A stretch of DNA of 64,000 bases from Fulvimarina manganoxydans (GCF_900176465.1 NZ_FWXR01000009.1:88023-152022); one strand, 5' to 3'; shown: positions 26,907 through 37,485, counted from the stretch's first letter. Made by a program: numbers and translations. The notes: generated from the sequence alone by a model not told the origin.

Positions 26907-28112
26907 GTGGCTGAATCCCTCACGGCATCGCCGCCCTCCGGCGCGCGAAAGCCCATGCTCGTGACCTTGATGGTCGCCTCGGCTCTGTCGCCGCTCGCCA
27001 TCAACATCTTCATCCCCTCCATGGCCTCGATCGCCGGCGATCTCGGGACAGACGGCGCGACCGCCGGGCTCGGACTGTCGCTCTATCTCGTCGCTGTGAC
27101 CCTCGTTCAGCTCATCGCCGGGCCGCTGTCGGACCGCTATGGCCGTCGGCCGATCATTTTGGGAGGTCTTGCCCTCTTCATCCTCGGCACAGTGTTCTGC
27201 CTCTTTGCCGAGACCATCGGCCTATTTCTCGTCGGCCGGGTCATTCAGGCAGCGAGCGCCACGGGCATTGCCCTATCCCGAGCGGTCGTGCGCGACGTCT
27301 ATTCGCGCGAGCGATCGGCGGCGATGATCGGCTATGTGACGATGGGTCTTGCCGTCGCGCCGATGATCGGCCCGGCGATCGGAGGGATCATGGACTCCGC
27401 TTTCGGTTGGGAAAGCGTGTTCTGGCTTCTCTTGATGCTCGGCCTCGTAACGATCGGCCTCGTCGCGATCGACCTGAAAGAGACCCACCCTGCCCTTGGC
27501 AGCCCGATGAGCCAGCAGATCGGAAATTACGGCAAGCTTCTGAGGGAACGCGTCTTCTGGATCTATCTCGGCATCGGCTCCTTCGTCACCGCCGCCTTTT
27601 TTGGTTTTTTGGGCGGGGCAACCTTCGTTTCCGTCGAGCTTCTCCATCTGACACCCGCCCAATATGGGCTGTGGTTCATTCTCTGCCCGCTCGGCTATGC
27701 CATCGGCAATTTCATCACCGGACAAGTGTCTGAGCGCGCTGGAATCAAGCGGATGATGGTCATCGGCGCCGCCGTTTCGACCCTTTCGACAGCGCTTCTC
27801 GGCCTCGTCGTCCTTTTAGACTGGCTGGCCCCGATCACCCTCTTCGGACCGATGATCTTGCTCGGGCTCGGCAATGGGCTGGCGCTTCCATCGGCGACGG
27901 CCGGCGGGGTGAGCGTCAGGCTCGATGCCGCGGGGGCCGCTGCGGGCCTGCTCGGGGCCGGACAGATCGGCCTCGGCGCCGTTGCCTCCTCGCTCGCGGC
28001 TCATATCGCGACCGGTCCCTTCGCAACCCTCGGCCTTTCGGCCATCATGCTCGGCTCGACTCTGATCGCGCTCGTCCTGGCTCTCGCCGCCCCGCGCCTA
28101 CGTCAAAACTAG
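26907..28112 (+). CDS. MFS multidrug exporter, Bcr/CflA family
   Basis: Drug:H+ antiporter of the inner membrane, 401 residues with about 12 helices. The first helix region ALSPLAINIFIPSMASIAGDLG and the loop motif GPLSDRYGRRPIILGG are those of the Bcr/CflA group. GTG 26907 is chosen as start because AGGAG lies at 26893-26897; ATG 26955 is the alternative. The open frame extends further upstream but overlaps the divergent hypothetical gene. Substrate unknown. Confidence 0.85.
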   Translation: MAESLTASPPSGARKPMLVTLMVASALSPLAINIFIPSMASIAGDLGTDGATAGLGLSLYLVAVTLVQLIAGPLSDRYGRRPIILGGLALFILGTVFCLFAETIGLFLVGRVIQAASATGIALSRAVVRDVYSRERSAAMIGYVTMGLAVAPMIGPAIGGIMDSAFGWESVFWLLLMLGLVTIGLVAIDLKETHPALGSPMSQQIGNYGKLLRERVFWIYLGIGSFVTAAFFGFLGGATFVSVELLHLTPAQYGLWFILCPLGYAIGNFITGQVSERAGIKRMMVIGAAVSTLSTALLGLVVLLDWLAPITLFGPMILLGLGNGLALPSATAGGVSVRLDAAGAAAGLLGAGQIGLGAVASSLAAHIATGPFATLGLSAIMLGSTLIALVLALAAPRLRQN

Positions 28113-28310
28113 CGGAGAGGAGGCACACAGATAAGTCGACTTTGTTTCTTCAGACAATCGCGCCCTCGGCGCATTCGACGCCAGAACTGCACTTAATTCG
28201 ATTGCATTAACACGAAAGACCATGGCAGCATTGCATCGATCCGCAGCATTGCCTTCTAAAGAGGCGCTTAGCCACCAATGTTGCGGCCCAAATAAAACCA
28301 AGAGGTCCTG

Positions 28311-29105
28311 ATGCTCACCCGATCGATCCTTACTCTCATGACCGCCGGCTTTCTGGCGACAGTGCCCGCTCATGCCCAGGAAAGCGACGCCGACAAGGAT
28401 TGGTCGACCGTCAGGATCGGTACCGAGGGCGCCTATCCGCCCTTCAACTATCTCGACGCCTCGGGCGAGCTGAAAGGCTTCGACATCGACATCGCCAAGG
28501 CGCTTTGCGATGCGATGAAAGTCGAGTGCACCTTCGTGACCCAAGACTGGGACGGCATGATCCCGGCGCTGCAGAACGACAATTACGACGCGATCATCGC
28601 CTCCATGTCGATCACGCCCGAGCGCGAGGAGCAGATCGACTTCACCAACAAATACTATCAGACCCCGCCGGCGATCGCCGTGCCGAAGGATTCCGATATC
28701 GCCGGCACGACCAAGGAAGACTTGTCCGGCAAGGCGATCGGCGCTCAGGTCTCGACGACCCACGCCCGTGCAGCCGAGGCCTATTTTCCGGATGCCGAGA
28801 TTCGTCAGTATCCGACCGCGGAAGAGTACAAGCTCGACATCGAATCGGGCCGGATCGATGCCGTCATGGACGACGTCGTGGTTCTCACCGAGTGGCTGAA
28901 CAGCGATGCCGGCGCCTGCTGCAAGCTTCTCGGCACGCTGCCCGCCGATCCGGAAATCTATGGACGCGGAGTAGGCGTCGGCCTGCGCAAGGGCAATGAC
29001 AAGCTGAAGGGCATGTTCAACGACGCGATCGCCACCATCCGCGAGAACGGCACCTATAAGACGATCCAGGACCAGTATTTCGACTTCGACGTCTACGGCG
29101 GGTGA
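28311..29105 (+). CDS. Amino-acid ABC transporter periplasmic binding protein
   Basis: 264 residues with a signal peptide ending ATVPAHA-QES. The family-3 solute-binding signature is GFDIDIAKALCDAM, preceded by VRIGTEGAYPPFNYLDASGELK; ASMSITPEREEQIDFTNKYY and SGRIDAVMDDVVVLTEWL complete the pattern. The group binds arginine, lysine, histidine or opines such as octopine; the exact ligand cannot be read. AAGAGG precedes ATG. First gene of an SBP-permease-permease cassette. Confidence 0.88.
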   Translation: MLTRSILTLMTAGFLATVPAHAQESDADKDWSTVRIGTEGAYPPFNYLDASGELKGFDIDIAKALCDAMKVECTFVTQDWDGMIPALQNDNYDAIIASMSITPEREEQIDFTNKYYQTPPAIAVPKDSDIAGTTKEDLSGKAIGAQVSTTHARAAEAYFPDAEIRQYPTAEEYKLDIESGRIDAVMDDVVVLTEWLNSDAGACCKLLGTLPADPEIYGRGVGVGLRKGNDKLKGMFNDAIATIRENGTYKTIQDQYFDFDVYGG

Positions 29106-29136
29106 CCTCTGCGCCACCTCGCCATGTCATGGCGGT

Positions 29137-29171
29137 GCCCGGCCAGGGAAAGGGTCGGGCATCTCTGTTTT
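29137..29171 (+). terminator. Weak terminator-like hairpin inside the ABC cassette
   Basis: GCCCG (29137-29141) pairs with CGGGC (29156-29160), with further CC/GG pairing, and TGTTTT follows. A second small hairpin (CGCCAT/ATGGCG, 29120-29134) lies just before it. Partial termination here would give more binding protein than permease, a common arrangement in such operons. Confidence 0.45.
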
Positions 29172-29378
29172 GAGGTCGAACAAGGGCCGTAATGGGCTCT
29201 TCGACCTGTCCTTACCAACTGAGACCTTGGTCGTGGACCTTCCGCAAGACAATAAATTTCGAGACGAAGGCGTGCGAATCGCGGCGGTCAAGACGAGGCC
29301 GTGCGTCCCGTTCCCGCGCCTGCCGCGAAGACTTGCAACTCGATCGAATGCGCCGGTCTCCGCAATGCGAGGCTCGCG

Positions 29379-30086
29379 ATGGAAAGCCTGACGCTCCTCG
29401 GCTTCGGCCCGACAGGCTGGGGCGACGAGATCGCCTGGGGCGTGGTGGTCACGGCTTCTCTCGCCCTTGCAACCCTGCCGATCGGTCTGGTCTTCGGCTT
29501 CCTTCTGGCTCTGGCCAAGCAGACAGAGGACAAGCTCCTCAAGCTTTCGGCCGATATCTATACGACGATCTTCCGCGGTCTCCCTGAGCTTCTGACGCTC
29601 TTCATCGTCTATTTCGGCGTCAATAACGCACTTCAGAGTTTTTCCCGGGCGACCGGTCTTCCCGACATCGCTCTGTCGAGCTTCGTCTCGGGCATGGTGG
29701 CACTTGGTTTCGTCTTTTCCGCCTTTGCCTCGGAAGTTTTCCTGTCGGCCTTCCGGGCCATTCCGCGTGGCCAGTATGAGGGATCGAGCGCTCTCGGCCT
29801 GTCGCGCTATCAGACGATGATCCTGGTCGTGCTCCCCCAGCTGATCCGCATCGCCCTGCCCGGCCTGGGCAATCTCTGGATGAACCTCTTGAAGGATACC
29901 GCGCTCGTCTCGGTGATCGGCCTCACGGATATTCTGCGCCAATCCCAGATCGCGGCGCGTGTCACGCGCGAGCCCTTTCTCTTCTTCGGAACAGCGATCG
30001 TGATCTATCTCGTCCTCACCCTCCTCTCCTCGGTCGCCATCGGCGGCATCGACCGCTGGACCAAGCGGGGAGAGATGGCGAAATGA
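29379..30086 (+). CDS. Amino-acid ABC transporter permease (HisQ/ArtQ-like)
   Basis: Inner-membrane permease of 235 residues with about five helices. The HisMQ-type motifs are TTIFRGLPELLTLF near the first third and the EAA loop SALGLSRYQTMILVVLPQLIRIALPGLGN, which docks to the ATPase. Start ATG 29379 is chosen over the longer open frame from 29301. Coupled to the next permease by a four-base overlap. Confidence 0.9.
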   Translation: MESLTLLGFGPTGWGDEIAWGVVVTASLALATLPIGLVFGFLLALAKQTEDKLLKLSADIYTTIFRGLPELLTLFIVYFGVNNALQSFSRATGLPDIALSSFVSGMVALGFVFSAFASEVFLSAFRAIPRGQYEGSSALGLSRYQTMILVVLPQLIRIALPGLGNLWMNLLKDTALVSVIGLTDILRQSQIAARVTREPFLFFGTAIVIYLVLTLLSSVAIGGIDRWTKRGEMAK

Positions 30087-30901
30087 GCGATGCGAGCTTC
30101 ATCGAGGCCAAGGCACCGCCGCCTATCGCTAAGAAGCGACCCGGGCTCGGCGGCCTGATCTTTGCCGGTGTCTGGGCCCTGATCGCCATCGGCCTTGCGG
30201 CCTATATCGTCGGCAATTGGAATCCGGCGCTTCTCGACACCTACGCCCTTCCCTACCTTGAAGGCCTGGGAGTGACGGTCGGGCTCGTCCTGTCGAGCTT
30301 CGTCTGCGGCGCCGTGCTTTCGCTTCCCGTCGCGCTTGGACGCATGTCGCACAATCCACTCGCCCGGGGCCTTGCCTTCGTCTTCGTCTATTTCTTCCGC
30401 GGCACGCCGCTGATTGCCCAGATCTTTCTGGTATATTACGGGTTTGGCCAGTTTCGGGACTTCTTCGACACGATCGGTCTGTGGTGGTTCTTCCGCGAGG
30501 CTTGGTCCTGCGCTCTCTTTTCGCTCTCGCTCAACACCGCCGCCTATCAGGCGGAGATCTTGCGCGGAGCCATTCAGAGCGTGCCGCGCGGGCAATGGGA
30601 AGGCGGCACGTCGCTGGGGCTGTCCAAGGCCGTCATCTTCCGCAAGATCGTCCTGCCCCAGGCGATGATCGTGGCGCTGCGCCCCTATGCCAATGAGATC
30701 ATCCTGATGATCAAGGCCTCGGCCATCGTCGCGATCATCACGGTCTACGACCTCTTCGGCATCACGCGCCAAGCCTATTCGCGAACCTTCGATTTCCAGA
30801 CTTATGTCTGGGCGGCGCTCCTCTATCTCGCCATCGTCGAGGCCCTGCGCAATCTGACGAATTTGGCGGAAAAGCGGCTCACACGGCATCTGGTGCGGTA
30901 A
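30083..30901 (+). CDS. Amino-acid ABC transporter permease (HisM/ArtM-like)
   Basis: Second permease, 272 residues, pairing with the previous one. Motifs: FFRGTPLIAQIFLVYYGFGQF and the EAA loop TSLGLSKAVIFRKIVLPQAMIVALRPYANE. A hydrophobic lead segment (GLIFAGVWALIAIGLAAYIV) precedes the permease domain. No ATP-binding gene follows; the next 677 bases are empty. The ATPase must come from elsewhere or be shared. Confidence 0.9.
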   Translation: MSDASFIEAKAPPPIAKKRPGLGGLIFAGVWALIAIGLAAYIVGNWNPALLDTYALPYLEGLGVTVGLVLSSFVCGAVLSLPVALGRMSHNPLARGLAFVFVYFFRGTPLIAQIFLVYYGFGQFRDFFDTIGLWWFFREAWSCALFSLSLNTAAYQAEILRGAIQSVPRGQWEGGTSLGLSKAVIFRKIVLPQAMIVALRPYANEIILMIKASAIVAIITVYDLFGITRQAYSRTFDFQTYVWAALLYLAIVEALRNLTNLAEKRLTRHLVR

Positions 30902-31578
30902 TTGCAGACCCCTTAGGGATCGGGCGAGGAACCCGAATTGCTCGCTTCTCTGACCTTTGCCAGATGCACCGGGCGAGCGGCGCCATGGAAAGGGCTTTCG
31001 GACTCTTCCAACAGAACGCACTTGAAAAAGAGGCGACGGCGGCGTGCCATGCGCATGATGGCGAAAAGTTGCACAACGTTTCGGGAAATATCATGCGGGA
31101 AAACAAAGAGTTAGAACGAAATCGCGAGCCCGATTTGATAATGCACGACAGGTGCGTCGAACGGCATATATCGAGGACTCGGCACTCAAAGGTCAGGCCT
31201 AGGCCTTCATCGCGCGCGTCATTTTAACCTACTGGAACAACGGACAAATTTTATTGTGAGCCGCCTTTGGGCGGTTCTTAGCCTGGAGTCTCGGTACGGT
31301 GGCCGGGAATGACGAAGCGTCGAAGCTATCGGCTTGGCGATGGAGTCGCCGACTGCGCTCGGGATTCGTGTCGTGCACTTGGAGTCCGATTGATCGCATT
31401 TCGCTTTGAGCCCTCCAAGTTTCACGTCGCGTGAAATTCGAGGAATAGGTGGCAATTCTCCTATCCCCTCAAACGCTTCCTCAACGGCTTCCTGATTGGC
31501 TGTCACATCGAGACACAAGGAAGCGGCGCCGTCGATCGAACGGCGATCCAGGCCCCTAAAAATTGCCATGGACGGCTG
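30902..31578. other. Gene-free interval, partly AT-rich
   Basis: No convincing coding sequence in these 677 bases. The stretch around 31060-31260 is clearly more AT-rich than the flanks. A small stem CCGCC/GGCGG (31261-31274) is followed by TTCTTA. The 116-codon minus-strand frame at 31219-31569 has no coding character I trust. The interval could hold decayed genes or an unrecognised RNA. Confidence 0.5.
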
Positions 31579-32664
31579 ATGGAAGGGGGCTCATGCGACG
31601 GGGGTAGCGGGCGCAATATGGATGATCACACACAAGACTATACGCTGAACGGCCAAGTCTGGCGCAGCGACAAGACAGCGGCGTGGCAGACAAGCGCGAG
31701 CGCGCCGACCACCATCACATGGTCGATCGCCGCGTCCAATTTTGCTGGCGAAGCCTATCGCTTCGACGGTTTTCTGACCGGCTCCCCTTTCGTGAATGCC
31801 ATTCGCGCGGCAATGGACGCCTGGGAAGCGGTTGCCCATATCGATCTCGTCGAATCCACCGATAGCAACGCCGTCGATATCCGCATTGGCTATGAGGCGA
31901 TCGACGGGCGCAATGGCACGCTTGCGCAGACCGTCTATTGGTATGCGCGGGACACGCTGATCGAAGCCTTCATCGGTTTCGACACGGCCGAGCCTTGGGT
32001 CTCCGGCACCGGGGCTCAGGGCATCGACTTCTACAATGTCGCCCTGCACGAGATCGGCCATGCCTTGGGGCTCGGTCACGACGACCATGGCGGGGTGATG
32101 GAGCCCTATTACAGCGCCGCCGCCCGGACCCTGACCGCCGACGACATCGCCGGGATCGTCGCGCTCTACGGGGAAAAGCCCTTGGCGCTCGCAGAGACCG
32201 AGGAACCGCAGACCGAGATCGTCGAGCCCGAGCCGCAGGTCGTCGTCGAGCCGGAGCCAGAGCAGCCGGCGAACGCTCAGCCGGCAGGCCCCGCCCTTCC
32301 CGACGATCCGGGCGAGCGGGCGGTCCATCTCCTTTATGATGCGGCCTTCGACCGCACGCCCGATGCCGGAGGGCTCCTCTTCTGGGCGAATGTCCTCGAT
32401 GGCTCGGATCTGATCTCGATCGCCGAATCGATGATGACCTCGTCCGAATTCGAGAGCCTTTATGGGATCGATCCCGAGCCGAGGAGCTTCGTGGCGAAGC
32501 TCTATGAAAACGTCCTTGATCGACCCGGCGAAGCAGCGGGCGAAGCCTTCTGGACGGGACTTCTGGAAGCGGGCGCCGTAACCGAGGCCGAAGTGCTGGT
32601 GGCCTTTTCCGGTTCGGAGGAGAATGTGGCCGGGGAAGCGATGCAGATTATTCCCATCGGCTGA
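31579..32664 (+). CDS. Secreted zinc metalloprotease (matrixin-like) with DUF4214-type repeats
   Basis: 361 residues. The N-terminal half is a metzincin domain: HEIGHALGLGHDDHGGVM gives the zinc ligands HExxHxxGxxH and a Met-turn (GVMEPYYS), and DIAGIVALYG closes it as in serralysin/matrixin enzymes. A Glu/Pro linker (EEPQTEIVEPEPQVVVEPEP) leads to two DUF4214-like repeats (LLYDAAFDRTPDAGGLLFWANVL; LYENVLDRPGEAAGEAFWTGLL), each with the D-R-x-P-D-x-x-G-x-x-F/W pattern. No Sec signal is seen, so type I secretion is likely. ATG 31618 (MDDHTQ) is an alternative start. Confidence 0.83.
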   Translation: MEGGSCDGGSGRNMDDHTQDYTLNGQVWRSDKTAAWQTSASAPTTITWSIAASNFAGEAYRFDGFLTGSPFVNAIRAAMDAWEAVAHIDLVESTDSNAVDIRIGYEAIDGRNGTLAQTVYWYARDTLIEAFIGFDTAEPWVSGTGAQGIDFYNVALHEIGHALGLGHDDHGGVMEPYYSAAARTLTADDIAGIVALYGEKPLALAETEEPQTEIVEPEPQVVVEPEPEQPANAQPAGPALPDDPGERAVHLLYDAAFDRTPDAGGLLFWANVLDGSDLISIAESMMTSSEFESLYGIDPEPRSFVAKLYENVLDRPGEAAGEAFWTGLLEAGAVTEAEVLVAFSGSEENVAGEAMQIIPIG

Positions 32665-32692
32665 CCGAGTTTTTGAGCATCTATGAACGACG

Positions 32693-32726
32693 AACCGCCG
32701 GGCGCATTCAGCGTCCGGCGGTTTTT
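32693..32726 (+). terminator. Terminator after the metalloprotease gene
   Basis: AACCGCCGG (32693-32701) pairs with CCGGCGGTT (32715-32723), followed by a T-run to 32726. It lies 29 bases after the stop codon. Confidence 0.85.
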
Positions 32727-32785
32727 CATGTGCTGGGGTGCCATCCGGGCGGTTCCTGTCGCGGCCCGGTTTCTTTGCTCAAACG

Positions 32786-32817
32786 AAATCCGTTTGATCG
32801 CTTCGCGATACGGATTT
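32786..32817. repeat. Palindromic element between the metalloprotease and RND genes
   Basis: AAATCCG (32786-32792) and CGGATTT (32811-32817) enclose an inner ATCG/CGAT stem with a CTTCG-type loop. On the plus strand a T-run follows. It could be a second terminator for the metalloprotease, or the end signal of the convergent RND operon, whose stop codon is at 32851. Confidence 0.5.
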
Positions 32818-32850
32818 TTAAAGCCGCTCAGGCTCCGCACGGGCTCCGCA

Positions 32851-35800
32851 TCACTCGGCCGGCGCGGGCAGCGCCTCCGTCACTTTCGGATCCTGGCTCT
32901 TTCCCTTGCGCCGATCGGGCGACAGGAGACGATAGAAGAGCGGAATGAAGAAGATCGCGACGAAGGTCGCCGCCAGCATGCCGCCGATGACGCCGGTGCC
33001 GATCGAGTGACGCGAGGCCGAACCCGCGCCGGTCGAGATCGCCAGCGGCACGACGCCGAGGATAAAGGCGAGCGAGGTCATGACGATCGGCCGGAAGCGG
33101 AGCTTCGCCCCTTCCAGCGCCGCATCGAAGGCGGACAACCCTTCCTCGCGCTTCAGAACCGCGAATTCCACGATCAGGATCGCGTTCTTGGCGGCGAGGC
33201 CGACAAGGGTCACGAGACCGATCTGGAAATAGACGTCGTTATCGAGCCCGCGCAGATAGATGGCGAGCAGCGCCCCGAAGGCGGCGAAGGGCACGGCCAG
33301 GATGACGGCGATGGGCAGGGTCCAACGCTCATACTGCGCGGCGAGGATCAGGAAGACCATCAGAATACCGAAGCCGATGGCGATGCCGCCCGTCCCGCCG
33401 GCCTGAATCTCCTGATAGGCCGAGCCCGTCCAGGCGATCTGGAAACCTTCGGGGAGAGAGTTGGCCGCGATCTCCTGCATGGCGGCGAGCGCCTGGCCGG
33501 AGGAATAGCCCGGCGCCGGCCCACCCGAGATTTTCGCCGCATTGAAGGCGTTGAAACGCTCGATGAGGTCGGGACCGACGATGCGCTCCACATTCAGAAG
33601 CGTGTCGAGTGGGATCATCGATCCGCTGGCCGACTGGACATAGACGAAACGCAGATCCTCCGGCGATTGGCGGAAGTCGGCTTCGGATTGCAGCGTCACC
33701 CGGTAGTTGCGGCCAAGCAGGGTGAAGTCGTTCACATAGAGCGAGCCGAAGGTCGACTGCATGGTCGTGAAGATCGAGGAGATCGGCACGTTGAGGGCTT
33801 TCGCCTTCTCCCGATCCACCTCGATGCGATATTGCGGAACATTGGCAGAGAAGGTCGTTCTGACGCCCGCGAGTTCGGGCCGCTCGGCGGCCGCCGCGAC
33901 GAGGCCATTGGCCGCTTCCAACAGGCCTTGCGAGCCCGCGCCATTGCGATCCTGCACGAAGAGATCGAAGCCGCCCGTCGTCGACAGACCCTGGATCGGC
34001 GGCGGATTGAAGGCCAGCACCATGCCGTCCTCGACGCCCGCATTCATTCCGATGAAGGGACCGACGAGATTGCGCGCGTCGAGGGAGGGGTCCTCACGCT
34101 CACCCCAATCCTTGAGCGAAATGAAGGCGACGCCCGCCGAAGACTTCTGAACGCCCGCCAGAAGATCGAAACCGGCAAAGGCCGTGACGTCCTGTACGGC
34201 CGGGTGATGGGACAGATTCTCCACCACCTCGTTCATCACCTCCGTGGTGCGCTGAAGCGAAGCGGCCGGCGGCAGGATCGCCACGGCGAAGTTGATGCCC
34301 TGATCCTCGTTCGGCACCAGCGATCCGGGAAGCGTCTGGAGGAAGTGATACGTACCGCCGAGAAGCGCCGCAAATAGGATGAGCGCCAGAATGGCCCGCC
34401 GCATGACGAAGGCGACGCCCGCCCCATAGGCCCGGGTCAAGGCATCGAACCTCCTGTTGAACCAACGGAAGGGCGCGATCGGCTTTGAGTGACTTTGCTT
34501 CAGAAGGACGCTGCACAGGGCCGGGGTCAGCGACAGGGCGACGATGCCCGAGATCGTCACCGAGACGGCGATCGTGATCGCGAACTGCTGATACATCGTG
34601 CCGGCGAGACCGCCCAGAAAGGCGACGGGCACGAAGACCGCACACAGGACGAGCACGATGGCGATGACCGGGCCGGTCACCTCGCTCATCGCCTTGGCCG
34701 TCGCCTCCTTGGGCGGCAAGCCCTCGTCGCGCATGATGCGCTCGACATTTTCCAACACGACGATCGCGTCGTCGACCACGATGCCGATGGCGAGCACAAG
34801 GCCGAACAGGGTGAGGAGATTGATCGAGAAGCCGAAGGCCAGAAGCACGCCGAAGGTGCCGATGATCGAGACCGGAACGGCCAGCATCGGGATCAGCGTC
34901 GCGCGGAAGGATTGGAGAAAGACGAAGACGACGATGAAGACGAGCACCATCGCTTCGATGAAGGTGTGGATCACCTCCTCGATCGAGGCCTCGATGAACT
35001 TCGTCGTATCGAAGGGAATGGCGTAGGAAATGCCGTCGGGAAACGACTCCTGCAATTCGCTCATGCGGGTGTTGACCGCTTCCAGCGTCGAAAGCGCATT
35101 GGCGCCGGGCTGGAGATAGATGCCGATCGGCACGGCCGGCGTGCCGTTATAGGAGCCGTTGAAGCCGTAGTCCTGGGCACCCAATTCGACCCGCGCGACG
35201 TCCTTCAGAAGAAGCGAGGAGCCGTTGGAATCGGAGCGCAGGATGATGTTCTCGAAGGCTTCCGCATCCGGCAGACGGCCCTCGGTCGTCACCGAATAGG
35301 TGAAGGCAAGGTCATTGTCGGTCGGCGGCGCGCCGAACTGGCCAGCCGCGAATTGGGCGTTCTGATCGCGGATCGCAGTCGCCACATCGGTCGGCGTCAG
35401 GCCGTAGGAGGCGAGCTGATCGGGCCGCAGCCAGATGCGCATGGAATAGTTGCGCGCGCCGAAGAGCTGCGCCTCGCCGATGCCCGGCAGACGCTTCAAC
35501 TCGTCGAGCACATAAAGCAGCGCATAGTTCGACACATAGGTCGCGTCATAGCGCGGATCGTCGGACGCCATGGTGATGACGGCGAGGATCTGGGACGAGC
35601 GCTTGGCGACCGTCACGCCGAGGCGCTGAACCTCCTGAGGCAGCGAGGCCGTCGCCTGCTGGACGCGGTTGTTGACGTTGATCGTCGCCTGGTCGGGATC
35701 GGTGCCGCTGGCAAAGGTGACCGAGATATTCGCCGTGCCCGTCGAGGAATTGGTCGACTGCATATAGATCATGTCTTCGACGCCGTTGATCTGCTGTTCG

Positions 35801-35997
35801 ATCGGCGCGGACACGGTCTGGGCGAGCGTCTCGGCGGAGGCGCCGGGATAATTCGCGGTAACGACCACCTGGGGCGGGACGAGCTGAGGATATTGCTCGA
35901 TCGGCAGCGATTGCATCGCCATGAAGCCGCCGAGCGTGATGATGATCGAGATGACGGCCGCAAAGATCGGCCGGTCGACAAAGAAGCGTGAATTCAT
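32851..35997 (-). CDS. RND multidrug efflux permease (AcrB/MexB, HAE1 family)
   Basis: Inner-membrane proton-driven exporter of 1048 residues, full length for the family. It begins [19 protein letters not shown]. The proton-relay aspartates in helix 4 are Asp409-Asp410 ([18 protein letters not shown]), and [22 protein letters not shown] and [14 protein letters not shown] are standard. Two large periplasmic loops carry the substrate porter domain. Its start overlaps the adaptor stop by four bases. No outer-membrane channel gene (TolC/OprM) is in the window. Confidence 0.96.
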   Translation of the reverse strand: MNSRFFVDRPIFAAVISIIITLGGFMAMQSLPIEQYPQLVPPQVVVTANYPGASAETLAQTVSAPIEQQINGVEDMIYMQSTNSSTGTANISVTFASGTDPDQATINVNNRVQQATASLPQEVQRLGVTVAKRSSQILAVITMASDDPRYDATYVSNYALLYVLDELKRLPGIGEAQLFGARNYSMRIWLRPDQLASYGLTPTDVATAIRDQNAQFAAGQFGAPPTDNDLAFTYSVTTEGRLPDAEAFENIILRSDSNGSSLLLKDVARVELGAQDYGFNGSYNGTPAVPIGIYLQPGANALSTLEAVNTRMSELQESFPDGISYAIPFDTTKFIEASIEEVIHTFIEAMVLVFIVVFVFLQSFRATLIPMLAVPVSIIGTFGVLLAFGFSINLLTLFGLVLAIGIVVDDAIVVLENVERIMRDEGLPPKEATAKAMSEVTGPVIAIVLVLCAVFVPVAFLGGLAGTMYQQFAITIAVSVTISGIVALSLTPALCSVLLKQSHSKPIAPFRWFNRRFDALTRAYGAGVAFVMRRAILALILFAALLGGTYHFLQTLPGSLVPNEDQGINFAVAILPPAASLQRTTEVMNEVVENLSHHPAVQDVTAFAGFDLLAGVQKSSAGVAFISLKDWGEREDPSLDARNLVGPFIGMNAGVEDGMVLAFNPPPIQGLSTTGGFDLFVQDRNGAGSQGLLEAANGLVAAAAERPELAGVRTTFSANVPQYRIEVDREKAKALNVPISSIFTTMQSTFGSLYVNDFTLLGRNYRVTLQSEADFRQSPEDLRFVYVQSASGSMIPLDTLLNVERIVGPDLIERFNAFNAAKISGGPAPGYSSGQALAAMQEIAANSLPEGFQIAWTGSAYQEIQAGGTGGIAIGFGILMVFLILAAQYERWTLPIAVILAVPFAAFGALLAIYLRGLDNDVYFQIGLVTLVGLAAKNAILIVEFAVLKREEGLSAFDAALEGAKLRFRPIVMTSLAFILGVVPLAISTGAGSASRHSIGTGVIGGMLAATFVAIFFIPLFYRLLSPDRRKGKSQDPKVTEALPAPAE

Positions 35998-37382
35998 CGG
36001 TTGGCCTCGTCGGCGCCGGAAGCCGTGGCGCGGCGGGCGTCTTCCCCATCGGGCAGGGCCGCGCGCGGCACGGGCGGGCCGCCGGCCCCCTTCTCGGCGA
36101 GAGCGATCTTGCGAGGCTCGCCGGCGTCGGCCGCCTTGTCCGTCTCGCCGCGCTCTTCGGCGGGCGGCGTACCGGCTTCGGCCGCCGGAGCGGTTGGGGC
36201 AGCGGCCGCGCCATCCGGCTTTTCGTCGGACGCTTCGCCGGCGGGGCCTTCGGACGGATCTTGAGCCTCGCTCGGATCGACCGGCGTGCCCGGCCGCACC
36301 TTGACGACACCCTTCGTCACGATGCGGTCGCCGGCCTTCAGACCCGAGCCGACCACATAGCCGGCCTCGACCTGACGCTGAACGGTGATCGGGGCGACGG
36401 CCGCAACGTTCTTATCGTCCAGCGTATAGACGAACATGCCCTGCGGTCCCTGCATCAAGGCTTCGGCGGGAATGGTAATCGCATCCTCGATGGACAGGCC
36501 CGTCAGCTTCAGCCGCACGAACTGGCCCGGCAGAAGCCGGCTCGCCGGATTGGGCATGACGGCGCGAGACAGGATGGTGCCGGTCTGCGTGTCGATCGAG
36601 GTCGAGGTGAAATCGACCTTGCCGGTCTCGCCATAGGTCTCGCCGCTGCCGAAAATGATCTCGACGGTCAGGTCTTCGGGCGACGAGGCCCCTCGAAGCG
36701 TGCCGTTTTCGACGAGTTCGCGGATCGAGGCGGCCTCCTTGTCGGCGGCCGAGAAATTCACATAGACCGGATCGAGCTGGCTGATCTTGGTGAGAAGATC
36801 GCCGGTGTTGAGCAGGCTGCCTTCGGGCACCTGTTCGAGGCTGGTGATACCGCCGACGGGCGCTTCGACCGTCGCATAATCGAGGGAGAGTTCGGCGGTG
36901 CGCAGCTCCGCCTCGGCGGCCTCCACCTGCGCCTCGGCGAGCTCGCGGGCCGACAGGGCGTCGTCGAGCGCGGCTTGGCTGGAGGCGCCACGCTGGGCGA
37001 GCGCCCGTGAGCGCTCTTCGGTGCGCTGAGCTTGGGTCAATTGCGCCTGTGCCTGCACGACCTTGGCTCTCGCGAGCGCCACATCGGCTTGATAGCGGGC
37101 CGGATCGATCGTGAAGAGAAGATCCCCCTCAGAAACCCGGGAGCCTTCCTCGAATTCGCGCGTCAGAAGAATGCCGCCGACGCGCGCACGGACTTCGACT
37201 TCGCGCGAAGCCGCTATGCGCCCCGGATATTCGTAGGTGACGGGGAGATCGCGTGCCGAAACCGTCTCCACCTCCACCTTGGGCGGCGGCGGACTGCCCG
37301 CCCCCTGCGCCAAAGCGGACTGCGCGGCAAAACCGAGAGCGAAGCCGGCGGCGGCCCGCAGAATCGTACTAAACACTTGCAT
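35994..37382 (-). CDS. RND efflux periplasmic adaptor (HlyD/AcrA family)
   Basis: Membrane-fusion protein, 462 residues. A Sec signal peptide ([19 protein letters not shown]) is present; there is no lipobox cysteine, so it may not be a lipoprotein. The lipoyl half-motif [22 protein letters not shown], the coiled-coil hairpin ([25 protein letters not shown]) and the barrel region [14 protein letters not shown] are all present. The last 80 or so residues form an unusual Ala/Pro/Glu-rich tail ([20 protein letters not shown]), longer than in AcrA. First gene of the operon; divergent from tetR. Homology begins at MQVFS, so ATG 37382 is chosen. Confidence 0.92.
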   Translation of the reverse strand: MQVFSTILRAAAGFALGFAAQSALAQGAGSPPPPKVEVETVSARDLPVTYEYPGRIAASREVEVRARVGGILLTREFEEGSRVSEGDLLFTIDPARYQADVALARAKVVQAQAQLTQAQRTEERSRALAQRGASSQAALDDALSARELAEAQVEAAEAELRTAELSLDYATVEAPVGGITSLEQVPEGSLLNTGDLLTKISQLDPVYVNFSAADKEAASIRELVENGTLRGASSPEDLTVEIIFGSGETYGETGKVDFTSTSIDTQTGTILSRAVMPNPASRLLPGQFVRLKLTGLSIEDAITIPAEALMQGPQGMFVYTLDDKNVAAVAPITVQRQVEAGYVVGSGLKAGDRIVTKGVVKVRPGTPVDPSEAQDPSEGPAGEASDEKPDGAAAAPTAPAAEAGTPPAEERGETDKAADAGEPRKIALAEKGAGGPPVPRAALPDGEDARRATASGADEANR

Positions 37383-37436
37383 TGATGAGAACTTTCGCGC
37401 TGCGAAACCGAGCCGAGGCTCTTGCACTGCAACAAA

Positions 37437-37452
37437 CATACAGGCATGTATG
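37437..37452. promoter_or_regulatory. Likely TetR operator between the RND operon and its regulator
   Basis: CATACAGGCATGTATG is a 16-bp near-perfect palindrome with six-base arms. It resembles the ACATAC/GTATG-type half sites of AcrR operators. A second dyad TTTCGC-GCT-GCGAAA lies at 37393-37407. The site overlaps the possible regulator start ATG 37450, which favours the TTG start at 37486. Confidence 0.7.
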
Positions 37453-37485
37453 GGGAAGAGCAAGCACTGGGAGAGGATCGGATCG

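Noticed and set aside
31219..31569. 116-codon minus-strand frame in the gap before the metalloprotease
   Set aside because: No ribosome site, no family features, and weak codon character.
32683..35991. Long plus-strand frames opposite the RND permease
   Set aside because: Arg/His/Asp-rich translation typical of antisense frames; the permease on the minus strand is certain.
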